Shown: positions 52,920-61,626 of the stretch, one piece after another
Numbering within the stretch: position 1 is the stretch's first letter
Layout: the number at the start of each line of letters is the position of its first letter
From: Aliidiomarina indica
Lineage (GTDB): Bacteria; Pseudomonadota; Gammaproteobacteria; Enterobacterales; Alteromonadaceae
DNA: 64,000 nt
Assembly: GCF_015354615.1 (NCBI RefSeq)
Contig: NZ_JACAVQ010000001.1
Coordinates: forward strand, 1 to 64,000
Reading direction: 5' to 3'
Notes under the pieces: model-generated
Databases searched by the model: none
Told to the model about the DNA's origin: nothing
Seen by the model: the letters and a program-made list of their open reading frames with translations, nothing else
Position numbers and translations under genes: made by a program

Positions 52920-54008
52920 ATGAAGAAAAATAAAGAGCCGGTGTATTACGGGGCGTATTTGGGCCTCGATAAACTATTGTCTGCTCAAAAGCCGGTGAGC
53001 CCTGAGTATGGGCCGGAAGCGCACGACGAAACTCTGTTTATTATTGTTCACCAAGCCTACGAGCTGTGGTTTAAACAAATTATTCATGAAATGCGCTCGA
53101 TTTTACGGCTATTCCGCGCGGAACACTTACCTGACGAAGCTTTAATGACGGTCGTTCATCGTTTGCAGCGCATTGTGACCATCCAAGAGTTGCTGAATCA
53201 TCAAATCGATGTGCTGGAAACCATGACTGCCCAGGACTTTCTTGAATTTAGAGATTATTTGGTTCCTGCCTCTGGGTTTCAGAGTATCCAGTTTAAAGAA
53301 ATCGAGATTAGCCTAGGGGTAAAACGGGATAAACGTATCGCGTTTGATCAGGCGTCGTTTTACAACCGCATTAATGATAGCGACCGGGCGTATTTGGAAT
53401 CGTTAGAAGAACAGCCCGATTTGTTTGAGCGGGTTGATGCGTGGTTGGCCCGTATGCCTTTTTTGGAAACGCAAGATTTCAGCTTCTGGAAGCATTATGA
53501 AAGGGCAATCGAGGAGCAAATTGAGCGGGACCGCGCCATTGTTGAATCGAATGGTTTGCTCAGCGATGAAGAGCGCGCCCAAGAGTTAGCGGAACTTGAG
53601 AATACCCGTGAGAATTTCGCGGCCTTGTTTGATCCCAAACGGTATCAGGTAATGCGTGACGAGGGCAGGGTGCGCTTGTCGCAGAAAGCCCTGCAAGCGG
53701 CGTTGTTTATTGAAATGTACCGAGAAGAACCGGCCTTTAACTTGCCCTATCAGGTACTCAACTCGCTGGTAGATTTAGATGAGAATTTAACCATTTGGCG
53801 CTATCGCCATGCCATGATGGTGCAACGCATGTTGGGATCGAAGATTGGTACCGGCGGCTCGTCTGGCCATGAGTACTTGAAGCGCACCACAGAAAAGAAC
53901 CGTATCTTTGCCGATTTTATGAATTTGGCAACTTACTTGTTGCCGAAGGCCTCGCTGCCACCGTTACCAGACTCGGTGCGACAAAGTTTGCGCCGCCATA
54001 CCGGGTAG
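52920..54008 (+). CDS. kynA: Tryptophan 2,3-dioxygenase
   Basis: Haem enzyme of 362 aa that opens the indole ring of tryptophan, first step of the kynurenine pathway. HDETLFIIVHQAYELWFKQI, the haem-histidine region WRYRHAMMVQRML and the substrate loop GSKIGTGGSSGHEYL are intact. It contains a longer central segment than bacterial short forms, close to animal-type TDO. No other kyn genes are adjacent. The TAG stop lies in a family B palindrome. Confidence 0.94.
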   Translation: MKKNKEPVYYGAYLGLDKLLSAQKPVSPEYGPEAHDETLFIIVHQAYELWFKQIIHEMRSILRLFRAEHLPDEALMTVVHRLQRIVTIQELLNHQIDVLETMTAQDFLEFRDYLVPASGFQSIQFKEIEISLGVKRDKRIAFDQASFYNRINDSDRAYLESLEEQPDLFERVDAWLARMPFLETQDFSFWKHYERAIEEQIERDRAIVESNGLLSDEERAQELAELENTRENFAALFDPKRYQVMRDEGRVRLSQKALQAALFIEMYREEPAFNLPYQVLNSLVDLDENLTIWRYRHAMMVQRMLGSKIGTGGSSGHEYLKRTTEKNRIFADFMNLATYLLPKASLPPLPDSVRQSLRRHTG

Positions 54009-54067
54009 CCAACGCACTGCGTTGGTTACAGCAATATCGAGACAGCCCAACGCACTGGGTTGGTTAC
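54005..54067. repeat. Two family B palindromes (54005-54029, 54045-54067)
   Basis: GTAG-CCAACGC-ACT-GCGTTGG-TTAC, then a second copy with CCAACGC-ACT-GGGTTGG-TTAC, in the same orientation. They start at the kynA stop codon and end 15 bp before the next ATG. Confidence 0.85.
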
Positions 54068-54082
54068 AAAAGAAGAGACATT

Positions 54083-54361
54083 ATGTTTGCCAGCATTAGC
54101 GAATCTACTGCCAAAACTGAAGCTGTATTTGAACGACTGCGTGAGCGGGCGCAACGACACCCACCTGAGCTCACCGAAGCATGGTTTGAACCCGGGTTGT
54201 TTAAAACCCGCAGTTCGCATGTGGACGATTACCTCAAAGAAGCTGAAGCCAATGCGTATAAACTGGCGCAAGTGCCCCCAGATGCACCTGTATTCGATTA
54301 TATGAATCAAGTGGTGCAAGCCCAACTGACGGCCTTAGTACAAGCATTGTACCGAAACTAA
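54083..54361 (+). CDS. Short PriC-like protein
   Basis: Protein of 92 aa, all-helical, no signal. The segment WFEPGLFKTRSSHVDDYLKEAEANAYKLAQ resembles the N-terminal domain of primosomal protein PriC (in Escherichia coli FD..LFQTR...L..CLDEA.DNL..L). E. coli PriC is about 175 aa, so this is either a short family member or only the N-terminal domain, which in PriC binds SSB and helps load DnaB at stalled forks. GAAGAG precedes the ATG. Assignment is by motif only. Confidence 0.45.
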   Translation: MFASISESTAKTEAVFERLRERAQRHPPELTEAWFEPGLFKTRSSHVDDYLKEAEANAYKLAQVPPDAPVFDYMNQVVQAQLTALVQALYRN

Positions 54362-54902
54362 CCGCACGTCAGGTAAGGCGGCGGATCTCGCCGCACTGCA
54401 GAAAGTATGTGGTTCGCGCCGACAAAAGTTGTGTGATTGCACAGGATTACGCACTTTACCAACGCCTCTTTCGGGCAAAACTGGTCACATTTGTTTACAT
54501 ACGTTAACAATTTTTGCGGGTAAACCCTTGCATCCTGTATGCGGTTTGCTATATTCGGAGCGTCAGAGCAGGGAAGTCGGTGTCTGCAAGCGAGTTGAGA
54601 ATACCTATCAAGGCTCACTAGTAAACATCGCAATCATGCAGTAAGTGGTTGAAAAAATAATAAAAACTGCTGTATTTCTGACATCCGCAGGGGAATTGAA
54701 ACGGAACGTGGTCACTTTGTGAGGCCGCAATCCGGTGCACAAAATTGTGACAATTCGTACATTTAAGGTGTTGCCCCCCTGTTTTTTTTGCATTAGTATC
54801 GAAACGATTGGGATGTAAATTTGCGTCCCTACCAGAAGTACAAAGAAACCTTTGTGCGCAATAAACCTAAAAATCACAAAAAGTGATCCAGGGAGAAAAT
54901 AC
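54362..54902. other. 541-bp intergenic region before the large receptor gene
   Basis: No gene found. It holds CAAAATTGTGACA (54740-54752) and TACATTTA (54758-54765), shared with the window start, and a C-run followed by a T-run (about 54774-54789). The leader before the ATG has AGGGAGA as ribosome-binding site. No family A copy and no Fur box were seen. The promoter could not be assigned with confidence. Confidence 0.4.
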
Positions 54903-57599
54903 ATGTACACCAATAATAAACTGGCTAAGTCTATCCGCTTAGCACTAATGTTTGGTGCTGCTGCAACTGCAGTGACTGGCGCAGCCGTCGCTCAAGATGA
55001 GCAGCAAGAAGAAGAAGAGCGTGCAGAACGCGTTGAGCGGATCCAGGTTACTGGTTCGCGCATTCAGCGTACTGACATGGAAGGCGCATTGCCAGTTACT
55101 GTTATTGACCGTGAGTCAATCGAACTGTCTGGTGAGATTTCAGTAGCCGACCTACTTCGTAACACAACTTTCAACAGCGCTGGTTCATTCCGTCCGCAGT
55201 CAGGTTCTTCTGCGCAGGGCGTGTCAATGATCAACATGCGTGGTCTTGGCTCTAGCCGTACCTTGGTACTTGTTGACGGCCGTCGTTTAACGATGTCTCC
55301 TTCAACTGGTTCTTCACAGGATTTGAACTCAATTCCTATGGGTGCAGTTGAGCGGATCGAAATCCTGTCTGACGGTGCGTCAGCGGTATACGGTTCTGAC
55401 GCTATCGGTGGTGTAATCAACGTAATTACTCGTCGCGATTTCAGCGGCGTAGAAGCAACGATTGGTGCTGCTGAAGTAAGCGTTCCACGTGAAGGCGGCG
55501 ACCGTGAAAACGGTTCAGTTGTTTTCGGTTCTGCAAGCGATACTACACGCATCATCGGTGGTGTTTCTTGGAACAAACGTGAAATCATCTTCGAAAACGC
55601 GTTCCCTTGGGTACAGCCAGGTGCTTCTACCTATGGTAACAACTTCATCAACTTCGGTGATGGCCGTACTGCGGCAATCCCTGGCGGTTGTAATGATGCT
55701 AACTTCTTTGAATCAGCTGACGGCTCACGCTGTTTGTATAACTTCAACGCGACTAACGCGAACGAAGCTTCTACTTCTAACGAATCTTTATTCGTTAAAG
55801 CTGATCATCAGATCAACGATGACTGGTCTTTCTACTCAAATGCAAGCGTTGCGAAGACTTCGTCTTTCGGTCGCTATGCACCAGCCCCAGACATCAACCA
55901 CCCAGTGTTCTATGATAATCTGTTAACTCCTACAGATTCATACAACAACCCAACGAACCCAGATTCATGGTTCTATGATCCAAACAACCCGAACGCGGTT
56001 GTATACAACCCAGACGTTGTTGGTCCATTAGCACCAGTTGCTATCTACCACCGCTTCGCAGCCATGGGTAACCGTGACTCTGACGTAGACAACGAAAACC
56101 TTGACTTCTTAGTTGGTTTCGAAGGTCGTGCATTCGGTCTTGATTTAGACTTCGGATGGCGTCGTGTTCGTAACAAAACTTACGAAATCGGTAATGGTTA
56201 CTTAGCAGCACAAACTGCTTGGTCTAACGTAAACAACTTTAACCCAGGCTACTGTGATGACGGTTCATTCGATCCAGATTCATGCCGCTTCGGTTATGAC
56301 ATTCAGAACCCTTCTGATAACCCTCAGAACGTTCTTGACGCTGGTGTTGTAACTACTTCACGCATCTCTAGCTTCGACATCAATGAGTTCTACGGTTCTG
56401 CTGGCTTCGACGTAATGGAAATCGGCGGCGGTATGATTCAAGGTTTCGTTGGTCTTGAGCACCGTGAAGAAGTTTATGCTGACATCTATGACTCACAGTC
56501 TGCTGCAGGTCTAGTTGGTGGTTCATCAGGTTCTTCTGCTGGTGGTAGCCGTGACGTAACTGCTGCGTACTTCGAGTTCTTGTTACCAGTAACTTACGAT
56601 CTAGAACTGTCTTTAGCAGGTCGTTTCGATGACTACTCTGACTACGGTTCAGATTTCTCACCAAAAGTAAGCTTCCGTTATCAGCCAATGGATAACTTGT
56701 TGATTCGTGGTTCTTACGGTCTGGGCTTCCGTGCTCCGACTCTAGACATCCTGACTCAGCAGCGTTCATTCTCAGCTGACAGCGTAAATGACCCGATCAC
56801 GTGTCAGGCGTTTACTGGTGGTACTTCTGATGTATGTCAAATCAACGCGTTTGTTATCGCAAACCCTGAGCTAGAATCAGAAGATTCAACTCAGTACTCT
56901 TTCGGTGTTGCTTACCAGCCTACCGATTGGTTGAACTTCACAGTTGACTACTACAACATCAACATCGAAAACCGTATCCGTGCTATCAGCTCACAGCAGC
57001 TAATCAACTTGGCACGTGCCGGTGAAGCCTTACCTCCAGGTACAGAAGTAAACTTCGATGCACAAAACCGCATCGTTTCTGTAACTCGTGGTTTCGTTAA
57101 CGAAGGTGATTTGGATACTTCAGGTATCGACATTAACTTGCGCACCAACTTCGACTTCGGTTCAGCTGGTCGCTTAGTTAACAACCTGTACATGTCACAT
57201 ATGCTTGACTACAGCCTAGATGGCGGCCGTAACTTGGTTCGCGACCCAGGTGTTCCACGTCAGCGTATCAACATCAACAACAGCTACATGTTCAGTGATT
57301 TCACGTTCGCGTGGAACATCAACATCATCGGTAACCAGTACAACACTGTTACTTCTGATGCGAGCAACCCTGATGGTGTAGTACGTGCAGGTCACATCGG
57401 TACTTGGACAACTCACGATTTACAAGCATCTTATGATGCACCGTGGGATGGCCGCTTCACCGTTGGTGTTCAGAACGCATTCGAGAAACTGCCTCAGTTC
57501 GGCACCTCGGCTGCAGCACGTGGTTCACGTGACTACAACTTCAACCTGTACAACGCGTTCGGTCGTATCACTTACGTTCGTTACACGCAACGCTTCTAA
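54903..57599 (+). CDS. TonB-dependent outer-membrane receptor, highly expressed type
   Basis: Receptor of 898 aa. Signal peptide to about AVAQ, then a very acidic stretch (DEQQEEEERAERVERIQVTGSRI) with TonB-box features, plug motifs MRGLGSSRTLVLVDGRR and VERIEILSDGASAVYGSDAIGGVINVIT, and a barrel ending FGRITYVRYTQRF. Codon use is strikingly uniform (AAC, GAC, CGT, GGT, TTC preferred), a sign of very high expression. It directly precedes the TtpC-type TonB operon, so it is the probable client. Peptide or sugar uptake is likely for this subgroup; substrate unproven. Confidence 0.93.
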   Translation: MYTNNKLAKSIRLALMFGAAATAVTGAAVAQDEQQEEEERAERVERIQVTGSRIQRTDMEGALPVTVIDRESIELSGEISVADLLRNTTFNSAGSFRPQSGSSAQGVSMINMRGLGSSRTLVLVDGRRLTMSPSTGSSQDLNSIPMGAVERIEILSDGASAVYGSDAIGGVINVITRRDFSGVEATIGAAEVSVPREGGDRENGSVVFGSASDTTRIIGGVSWNKREIIFENAFPWVQPGASTYGNNFINFGDGRTAAIPGGCNDANFFESADGSRCLYNFNATNANEASTSNESLFVKADHQINDDWSFYSNASVAKTSSFGRYAPAPDINHPVFYDNLLTPTDSYNNPTNPDSWFYDPNNPNAVVYNPDVVGPLAPVAIYHRFAAMGNRDSDVDNENLDFLVGFEGRAFGLDLDFGWRRVRNKTYEIGNGYLAAQTAWSNVNNFNPGYCDDGSFDPDSCRFGYDIQNPSDNPQNVLDAGVVTTSRISSFDINEFYGSAGFDVMEIGGGMIQGFVGLEHREEVYADIYDSQSAAGLVGGSSGSSAGGSRDVTAAYFEFLLPVTYDLELSLAGRFDDYSDYGSDFSPKVSFRYQPMDNLLIRGSYGLGFRAPTLDILTQQRSFSADSVNDPITCQAFTGGTSDVCQINAFVIANPELESEDSTQYSFGVAYQPTDWLNFTVDYYNINIENRIRAISSQQLINLARAGEALPPGTEVNFDAQNRIVSVTRGFVNEGDLDTSGIDINLRTNFDFGSAGRLVNNLYMSHMLDYSLDGGRNLVRDPGVPRQRININNSYMFSDFTFAWNINIIGNQYNTVTSDASNPDGVVRAGHIGTWTTHDLQASYDAPWDGRFTVGVQNAFEKLPQFGTSAAARGSRDYNFNLYNAFGRITYVRYTQRF

Positions 57600-57645
57600 G
57601 CAACTCGCGTAAGCGAAACGCTTTAAAAGCAACAGGTAAGAAAGC

Positions 57646-57678
57646 AACCAGCCCCTCTTAGGGGCTGGTTTTTTTTTG
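57646..57678 (+). terminator. Rho-independent terminator
   Basis: AACCAGCCCC-TCTTA-GGGGCTGGTT plus eight or more Ts, about 47 bp after the receptor stop. Confidence 0.95.
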
Positions 57679-57767
57679 TTGTACCGGATCTTGAACATCA
57701 GGGTCATCGGATGATCAAAAAAGCCCGGTTGACACGCTCCGCGACTTCGTGGGAGTATTCAGACAAT

Positions 57768-57786
57768 GCTATTTTTAGAAAATAGC
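57768..57786. promoter_or_regulatory. Inverted repeat upstream of the TonB operon
   Basis: GCTATTTT-TAG-AAAATAGC, a perfect 8-bp inverted repeat about 130 bp before the DUF3450 gene and followed by TATATT. It has operator-like size and symmetry, but no known regulator is recognised. The rest of 57679-57918 shows no other clear signal. Confidence 0.35.
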
Positions 57787-57918
57787 GTATATTTGGTGTA
57801 GAAAGTCTTTTTTCATCACTCACACAACTGGGTCCCGAGCATTACCAGGTGACGTACCTCTCTGCGTTCTAGCCTGCTAACCGCGAAGGATAAAGTTAAG
57901 TCAAATTGGTTGGGAACT

Positions 57919-58707
57919 ATGACCACAGTAATCAAACGAAGCAAAATCGCTGCCGCCGTGGTAGGTGTGATGGCGCTGACGGGAACGACCGTTGCTCTTG
58001 CAAGCAATACGTCCCTGTCTCAGTTACAGTCGGAGCAGATGCAAACCAGTCGCGCTTCAGCTGCTTCTCAAGAGCGCATCGACTCTTTATTTGAACAAAG
58101 CCGTGAACTCCTTGGTGAGTACCGCTCGGTTGTTGCTCAGTACGAGTCTTTGAAGTTGTATAACGATCACGTGCAGCGTTTGGTCGATGACCAAAACGAC
58201 TCACTTCAGTCGTTACAGCGTCAAATCGATGGCATCGAAGAGACACGTCAGGGTGTTGTACCTCTGATGTACAAAATGATTGATGCACTGGACGAGTTCG
58301 TTCAGCTGGATATTCCAATTCATCGCGAGCAGCGGGAACGTCGAGTTGAGCGTCTGCGTGAGATTATGACGCGCTCTAACGTCACTGACTCTGAGAAATT
58401 CCGTCAGATCGTTGAAGCCTATCAAATCGAGATGGACTACGGTGTGGGCTTGATTGCATATCAAGGAAACCTAACCTTCGGTGGTCAAGACATCGCGGTC
58501 GATTATTTCCACATGGGTCGTGTTGCATTCATGGCACAATCGTTGGATATGCGTAATGCATGGTTGTGGGATAACGACAATCGTGAGTGGATGCGCGTTG
58601 ATGATTCATTCTTGAGCCCTCTCACACAGGCTATTCGTATGTCACGTCGTCAAACTGCGTATGACGTGGTGCGTCTGCCAATCTTTGCCGCGGAGACTGC
58701 AGAATGA
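57919..58707 (+). CDS. DUF3450-family periplasmic protein of a TonB system
   Basis: Protein of 262 aa with signal peptide (IKRSKIAAAVVGVMALTG..., cleavage near ALA). A long coiled coil (about residues 30-105) precedes a conserved C-terminal part (YQIEMDYGVGLIAYQG...GRVAFMAQSLD). DUF3450 genes regularly open TtpC-ExbB-ExbD-TonB operons; the protein probably couples the motor to the envelope. The ATG at 57919 is used; an in-frame TTG 9 bp upstream is less likely. It overlaps ttpC by 4 bp. Confidence 0.88.
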   Translation: MTTVIKRSKIAAAVVGVMALTGTTVALASNTSLSQLQSEQMQTSRASAASQERIDSLFEQSRELLGEYRSVVAQYESLKLYNDHVQRLVDDQNDSLQSLQRQIDGIEETRQGVVPLMYKMIDALDEFVQLDIPIHREQRERRVERLREIMTRSNVTDSEKFRQIVEAYQIEMDYGVGLIAYQGNLTFGGQDIAVDYFHMGRVAFMAQSLDMRNAWLWDNDNREWMRVDDSFLSPLTQAIRMSRRQTAYDVVRLPIFAAETAE

Positions 58708-60071
58708 AACAAGTATTAAAGACAATTATGGTAGCGGCAGCAGGATTAAGCCTTGCAGCCACAGCTGCTTTCTCTGTGTCAGCACAGGAAGCAAAATCAC
58801 TAGACGAGCTCTTGCAACAGGTTCAACAGCAGCGTGCAGCGTCACAACGCATTGACCAAGAGCGTGAGCGTCGTTTTATGGACGACCGTGCAGACAAGCA
58901 AGCTCTACTACGTCAGGCGCAACAAGACCTGCGTAACGAAGAGCGTCGCAGTCAGCGTCTTCAAGAGCAATATGCACAAAATGAAATCGATATCGGTAAT
59001 AAAGAAACCGAGCTCGACAACATGGTGGGAACCTTGGGTGAAATCTTCGGTGTAATCCGTGGTGCAGCCTCAGATACCATTGGTCGTATCTCAACTTCTA
59101 TCGTAAGTGCGCAATTCCCAGACCGTCACTTAGTATTGGAAAGCTTGGCACAAGCACGTGAGCTTCCAAACATCGACGAACTGGAAGAGTTGTGGTTAGC
59201 ACTTCTTACTGAAATGACTGAATCAGGCAAAGTAGCTCGCTATCAAGGCGAAGTGACCCTGCTTGACGGTGGTTCAGAAGTTCGTGACATCATTCGTATC
59301 GGTGCATTCAACCTGATTTCTGACGGTGAATACCTCCTGTACAACGATGCAACGCAACAAGTACAGCCTCTTGGCCGTCAGCCAGCAGGCCACGTTCTGC
59401 GTGCAGCACGTAACTTTGAAAACACCACCGACGGTTACGCCGGCGTGTTTGTTGACCCTTCACGTGGTGCAATCTTGAGCTTGTTAACCCAGAAAGCAAC
59501 ATTGTCTGAGCGTTATCACCAAGGTCAAACCGTTGGTTATGCAATCACTGTTGTTCTTATCCTCGGTTTCATCATTGCCATCTACAAGCTTGTGACTCTC
59601 ACAGCAGTAGGCGGTGCGATTCGCCGTCAGTTGAAGAACACAGATTCACCTTCTTCAAACAACCCACTGGGTCGTATCTTGAAGGTGTACCATGAAAATC
59701 CAAATACCGACGCTGAGAACCTTGAACTCAAGCTCGATGAAGCGATTCTACGTGAAACGCCGCGCATCGAAGCGGGTGTAAACATTATCAAGATTCTTGC
59801 TGCAATCGCGCCGTTGATGGGTCTGTTAGGTACGGTAGTAGGTATGATTGGTACCTTCCAATCAATCACACTATTCGGTACCGGTGATCCACGTATCATG
59901 GCCGGTGACATCTCGATGGCTCTCGTAACGACCGCTATGGGTCTAATCGCAGCATTGCCACTTATCGTGATTCACTCGATTGTTGCGTCGAAGAGCAAGT
60001 CTATTCTCCACGTGTTGGACGAACAGGCTGCAGGTATTGTCGCTTCTCACGCTGAGAAGAAGGGAGCGTAA
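58704..60071 (+). CDS. ttpC: TtpC-type MotA/TolQ/ExbB proton channel family protein
   Basis: Inner-membrane protein of 455 aa. Signal peptide, a periplasmic coiled-coil domain (about residues 30-100) and a further periplasmic region to about 270, then an ExbB/TolQ module with three transmembrane helices, including APLMGLLGTVVGMIGTFQSITLFGTGDPRIMAGDISMALVTTAMGL. This layout defines TtpC, which in Vibrio is needed for TonB2 function. It overlaps the DUF3450 gene and precedes exbB by 3 bp. Confidence 0.92.
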   Translation: MKQVLKTIMVAAAGLSLAATAAFSVSAQEAKSLDELLQQVQQQRAASQRIDQERERRFMDDRADKQALLRQAQQDLRNEERRSQRLQEQYAQNEIDIGNKETELDNMVGTLGEIFGVIRGAASDTIGRISTSIVSAQFPDRHLVLESLAQARELPNIDELEELWLALLTEMTESGKVARYQGEVTLLDGGSEVRDIIRIGAFNLISDGEYLLYNDATQQVQPLGRQPAGHVLRAARNFENTTDGYAGVFVDPSRGAILSLLTQKATLSERYHQGQTVGYAITVVLILGFIIAIYKLVTLTAVGGAIRRQLKNTDSPSSNNPLGRILKVYHENPNTDAENLELKLDEAILRETPRIEAGVNIIKILAAIAPLMGLLGTVVGMIGTFQSITLFGTGDPRIMAGDISMALVTTAMGLIAALPLIVIHSIVASKSKSILHVLDEQAAGIVASHAEKKGA

Positions 60072-60074
60072 GCC

Positions 60075-60602
60075 ATGCAATTTTACCTGATGGGACTTTG
60101 GGAAACTGTCAGGGATTTTATTGGCACAGGTGGTGACGTTTTATACCTGGTGTTCATTGCGCTATTGATCATGTGGATTGTAATGATTGAGCGCGCCTGG
60201 TTCCTCTTTGGTGTGTTTCCTCGCGAGAAGAAACGCATCATCGAGGCCTGGAAGGCCCGGCAAGACACCACCTCCTGGTACGCACATAGAATCCGTGAAG
60301 CATGGATTTCCGAAGCGTCCGAAAAACTTACAGCGCGGATGCTGGTGCTGAAAACTATGATCGCCATTTGTCCATTGATCGGACTTTTGGGAACGGTCAC
60401 AGGGATGATCGCCGTATTTGAAATTATGGCGGTTCAAGGTACCGGTAACCCTCGTCTCATGGCGGGTGGTATATCCATGGCTACGATTCCGACTATGGCG
60501 GGAATGGTGGCAGCGTTGTCCGGGATGTTCTTTGCGCAACGTCTTGATGGTCGCATCAAGGCAGCAAAAGAGCATTTAATCGACAACATGCCACATCATT
60601 AA
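60075..60602 (+). CDS. exbB: ExbB-like biopolymer transport protein
   Basis: MotA/TolQ/ExbB channel subunit of 175 aa, the short ExbB2 form. Three transmembrane segments, with the signature CPLIGLLGTVTGMIAVFEIMAVQGTGNPRLMAGGISMATIPTMAG around residues 95-140. Together with ExbD it uses the proton gradient to energise TonB. Confidence 0.93.
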   Translation: MQFYLMGLWETVRDFIGTGGDVLYLVFIALLIMWIVMIERAWFLFGVFPREKKRIIEAWKARQDTTSWYAHRIREAWISEASEKLTARMLVLKTMIAICPLIGLLGTVTGMIAVFEIMAVQGTGNPRLMAGGISMATIPTMAGMVAALSGMFFAQRLDGRIKAAKEHLIDNMPHH

Positions 60603-60614
60603 GAGAGAAGAATT

Positions 60615-61016
60615 ATGGCACGTAAACGTCTACGCGAAGATGAAGAGGCAACATTAGACATGACTCCGATGCTCGACATCGTGTTCATCATGTTGATCTT
60701 CTTTATCGTAACGACATCGTTCGTGAAAGAGGCAGGTATCGATGTAAATCGTCCTGAAGCTTCACAGGCGACGCAAAAACCTTCGGCCAACATCTTTATC
60801 GCGATCCGTGAAAACGGTGAAGTGTGGATGGACCGCCGTCAGGTCGATATTGAGCGGGTTGCAGCTAACCTGGAACGTCTCTTGGCAGAACAACCTACCG
60901 ATATGGTGGTTATTCAGGCTGACGAAGGCGCCCGTCACGGCATTGTAGTGCGAGTGATGGACCAGATTAAAGAAGCTGGTATTGCCCAAATTTCGATAGC
61001 AGCGGAGAACGATTAA
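60615..61016 (+). CDS. exbD: ExbD-like biopolymer transport protein
   Basis: Protein of 133 aa with one N-terminal transmembrane helix containing the essential aspartate (Asp21 in MTPMLDIVFIMLIFFIV) and a periplasmic domain (VVIQADEGARHGIVVRVMDQIKEAG). Partner of ExbB. AAGAGAGAAG precedes the ATG. Confidence 0.95.
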   Translation: MARKRLREDEEATLDMTPMLDIVFIMLIFFIVTTSFVKEAGIDVNRPEASQATQKPSANIFIAIRENGEVWMDRRQVDIERVAANLERLLAEQPTDMVVIQADEGARHGIVVRVMDQIKEAGIAQISIAAEND

Positions 61017-61017
61017 T

Positions 61018-61623
61018 ATGGTGCGCATCTTAGTATCTATTTTACTAGGCGCCGCTGTTACCTTCCTGCTGTTTGTCTTTATGGCATATCTAATCAGTGG
61101 TGGAGAGAAGCGGGCAGAACCGTCTGAGCCTCCAACACGGATTGATATTGTTGGAGCTCCACCGGAGCAGGATGTGGATACGCGTCGTCGGACGCCTCCA
61201 CCGCCACCAGAGCCGCCAGAGCCACCACCGGAAAGTCCTCAGACTGAACCGGATGCCTCTGACGATACCGTGTCTTTTAGCATGGATCTGGGTGGTGTAG
61301 ACCTGGGCTCAGCGAACACCGGACTTGACGGTCCGGGTGCGCTAAGTCGTGATGGTGACGCACAACCGATTGTACGGGTTGAGCCTCGCTATCCACCAGC
61401 GGCAGCACGAGACGGCATTGAAGGATGGGTACGACTGCGCTTTACGATTGACGAAACGGGTGGTGTGACTGACATCGAAATTATTGATGCACAGCCACGT
61501 CGGATCTTTGACCAGGAAGCTCGCCGAGCATTGGCGCGCTGGCGTTATGCGCCGAAAGTGGTTGATGGTCGTCCGCAGCGTCAAGAAGGGCTTACTGTTC
61601 AACTCGACTTTACTATGGACTAA
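61018..61623 (+). CDS. tonB: TonB protein
   Basis: Energy transducer of 201 aa. N-terminal transmembrane anchor (about residues 3-27), a short proline-rich linker (RRTPPPPPEPPEPPPE) and a C-terminal TonB domain with VEPRYPPAAARDGIEGWV and ARWRYAPKVVDGRP. The linker is short compared with Escherichia coli TonB, as in TonB2 proteins that need TtpC to reach the outer membrane. It starts 1 bp after exbD. Confidence 0.95.
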   Translation: MVRILVSILLGAAVTFLLFVFMAYLISGGEKRAEPSEPPTRIDIVGAPPEQDVDTRRRTPPPPPEPPEPPPESPQTEPDASDDTVSFSMDLGGVDLGSANTGLDGPGALSRDGDAQPIVRVEPRYPPAAARDGIEGWVRLRFTIDETGGVTDIEIIDAQPRRIFDQEARRALARWRYAPKVVDGRPQRQEGLTVQLDFTMD

Positions 61624-61626
61624 CCT

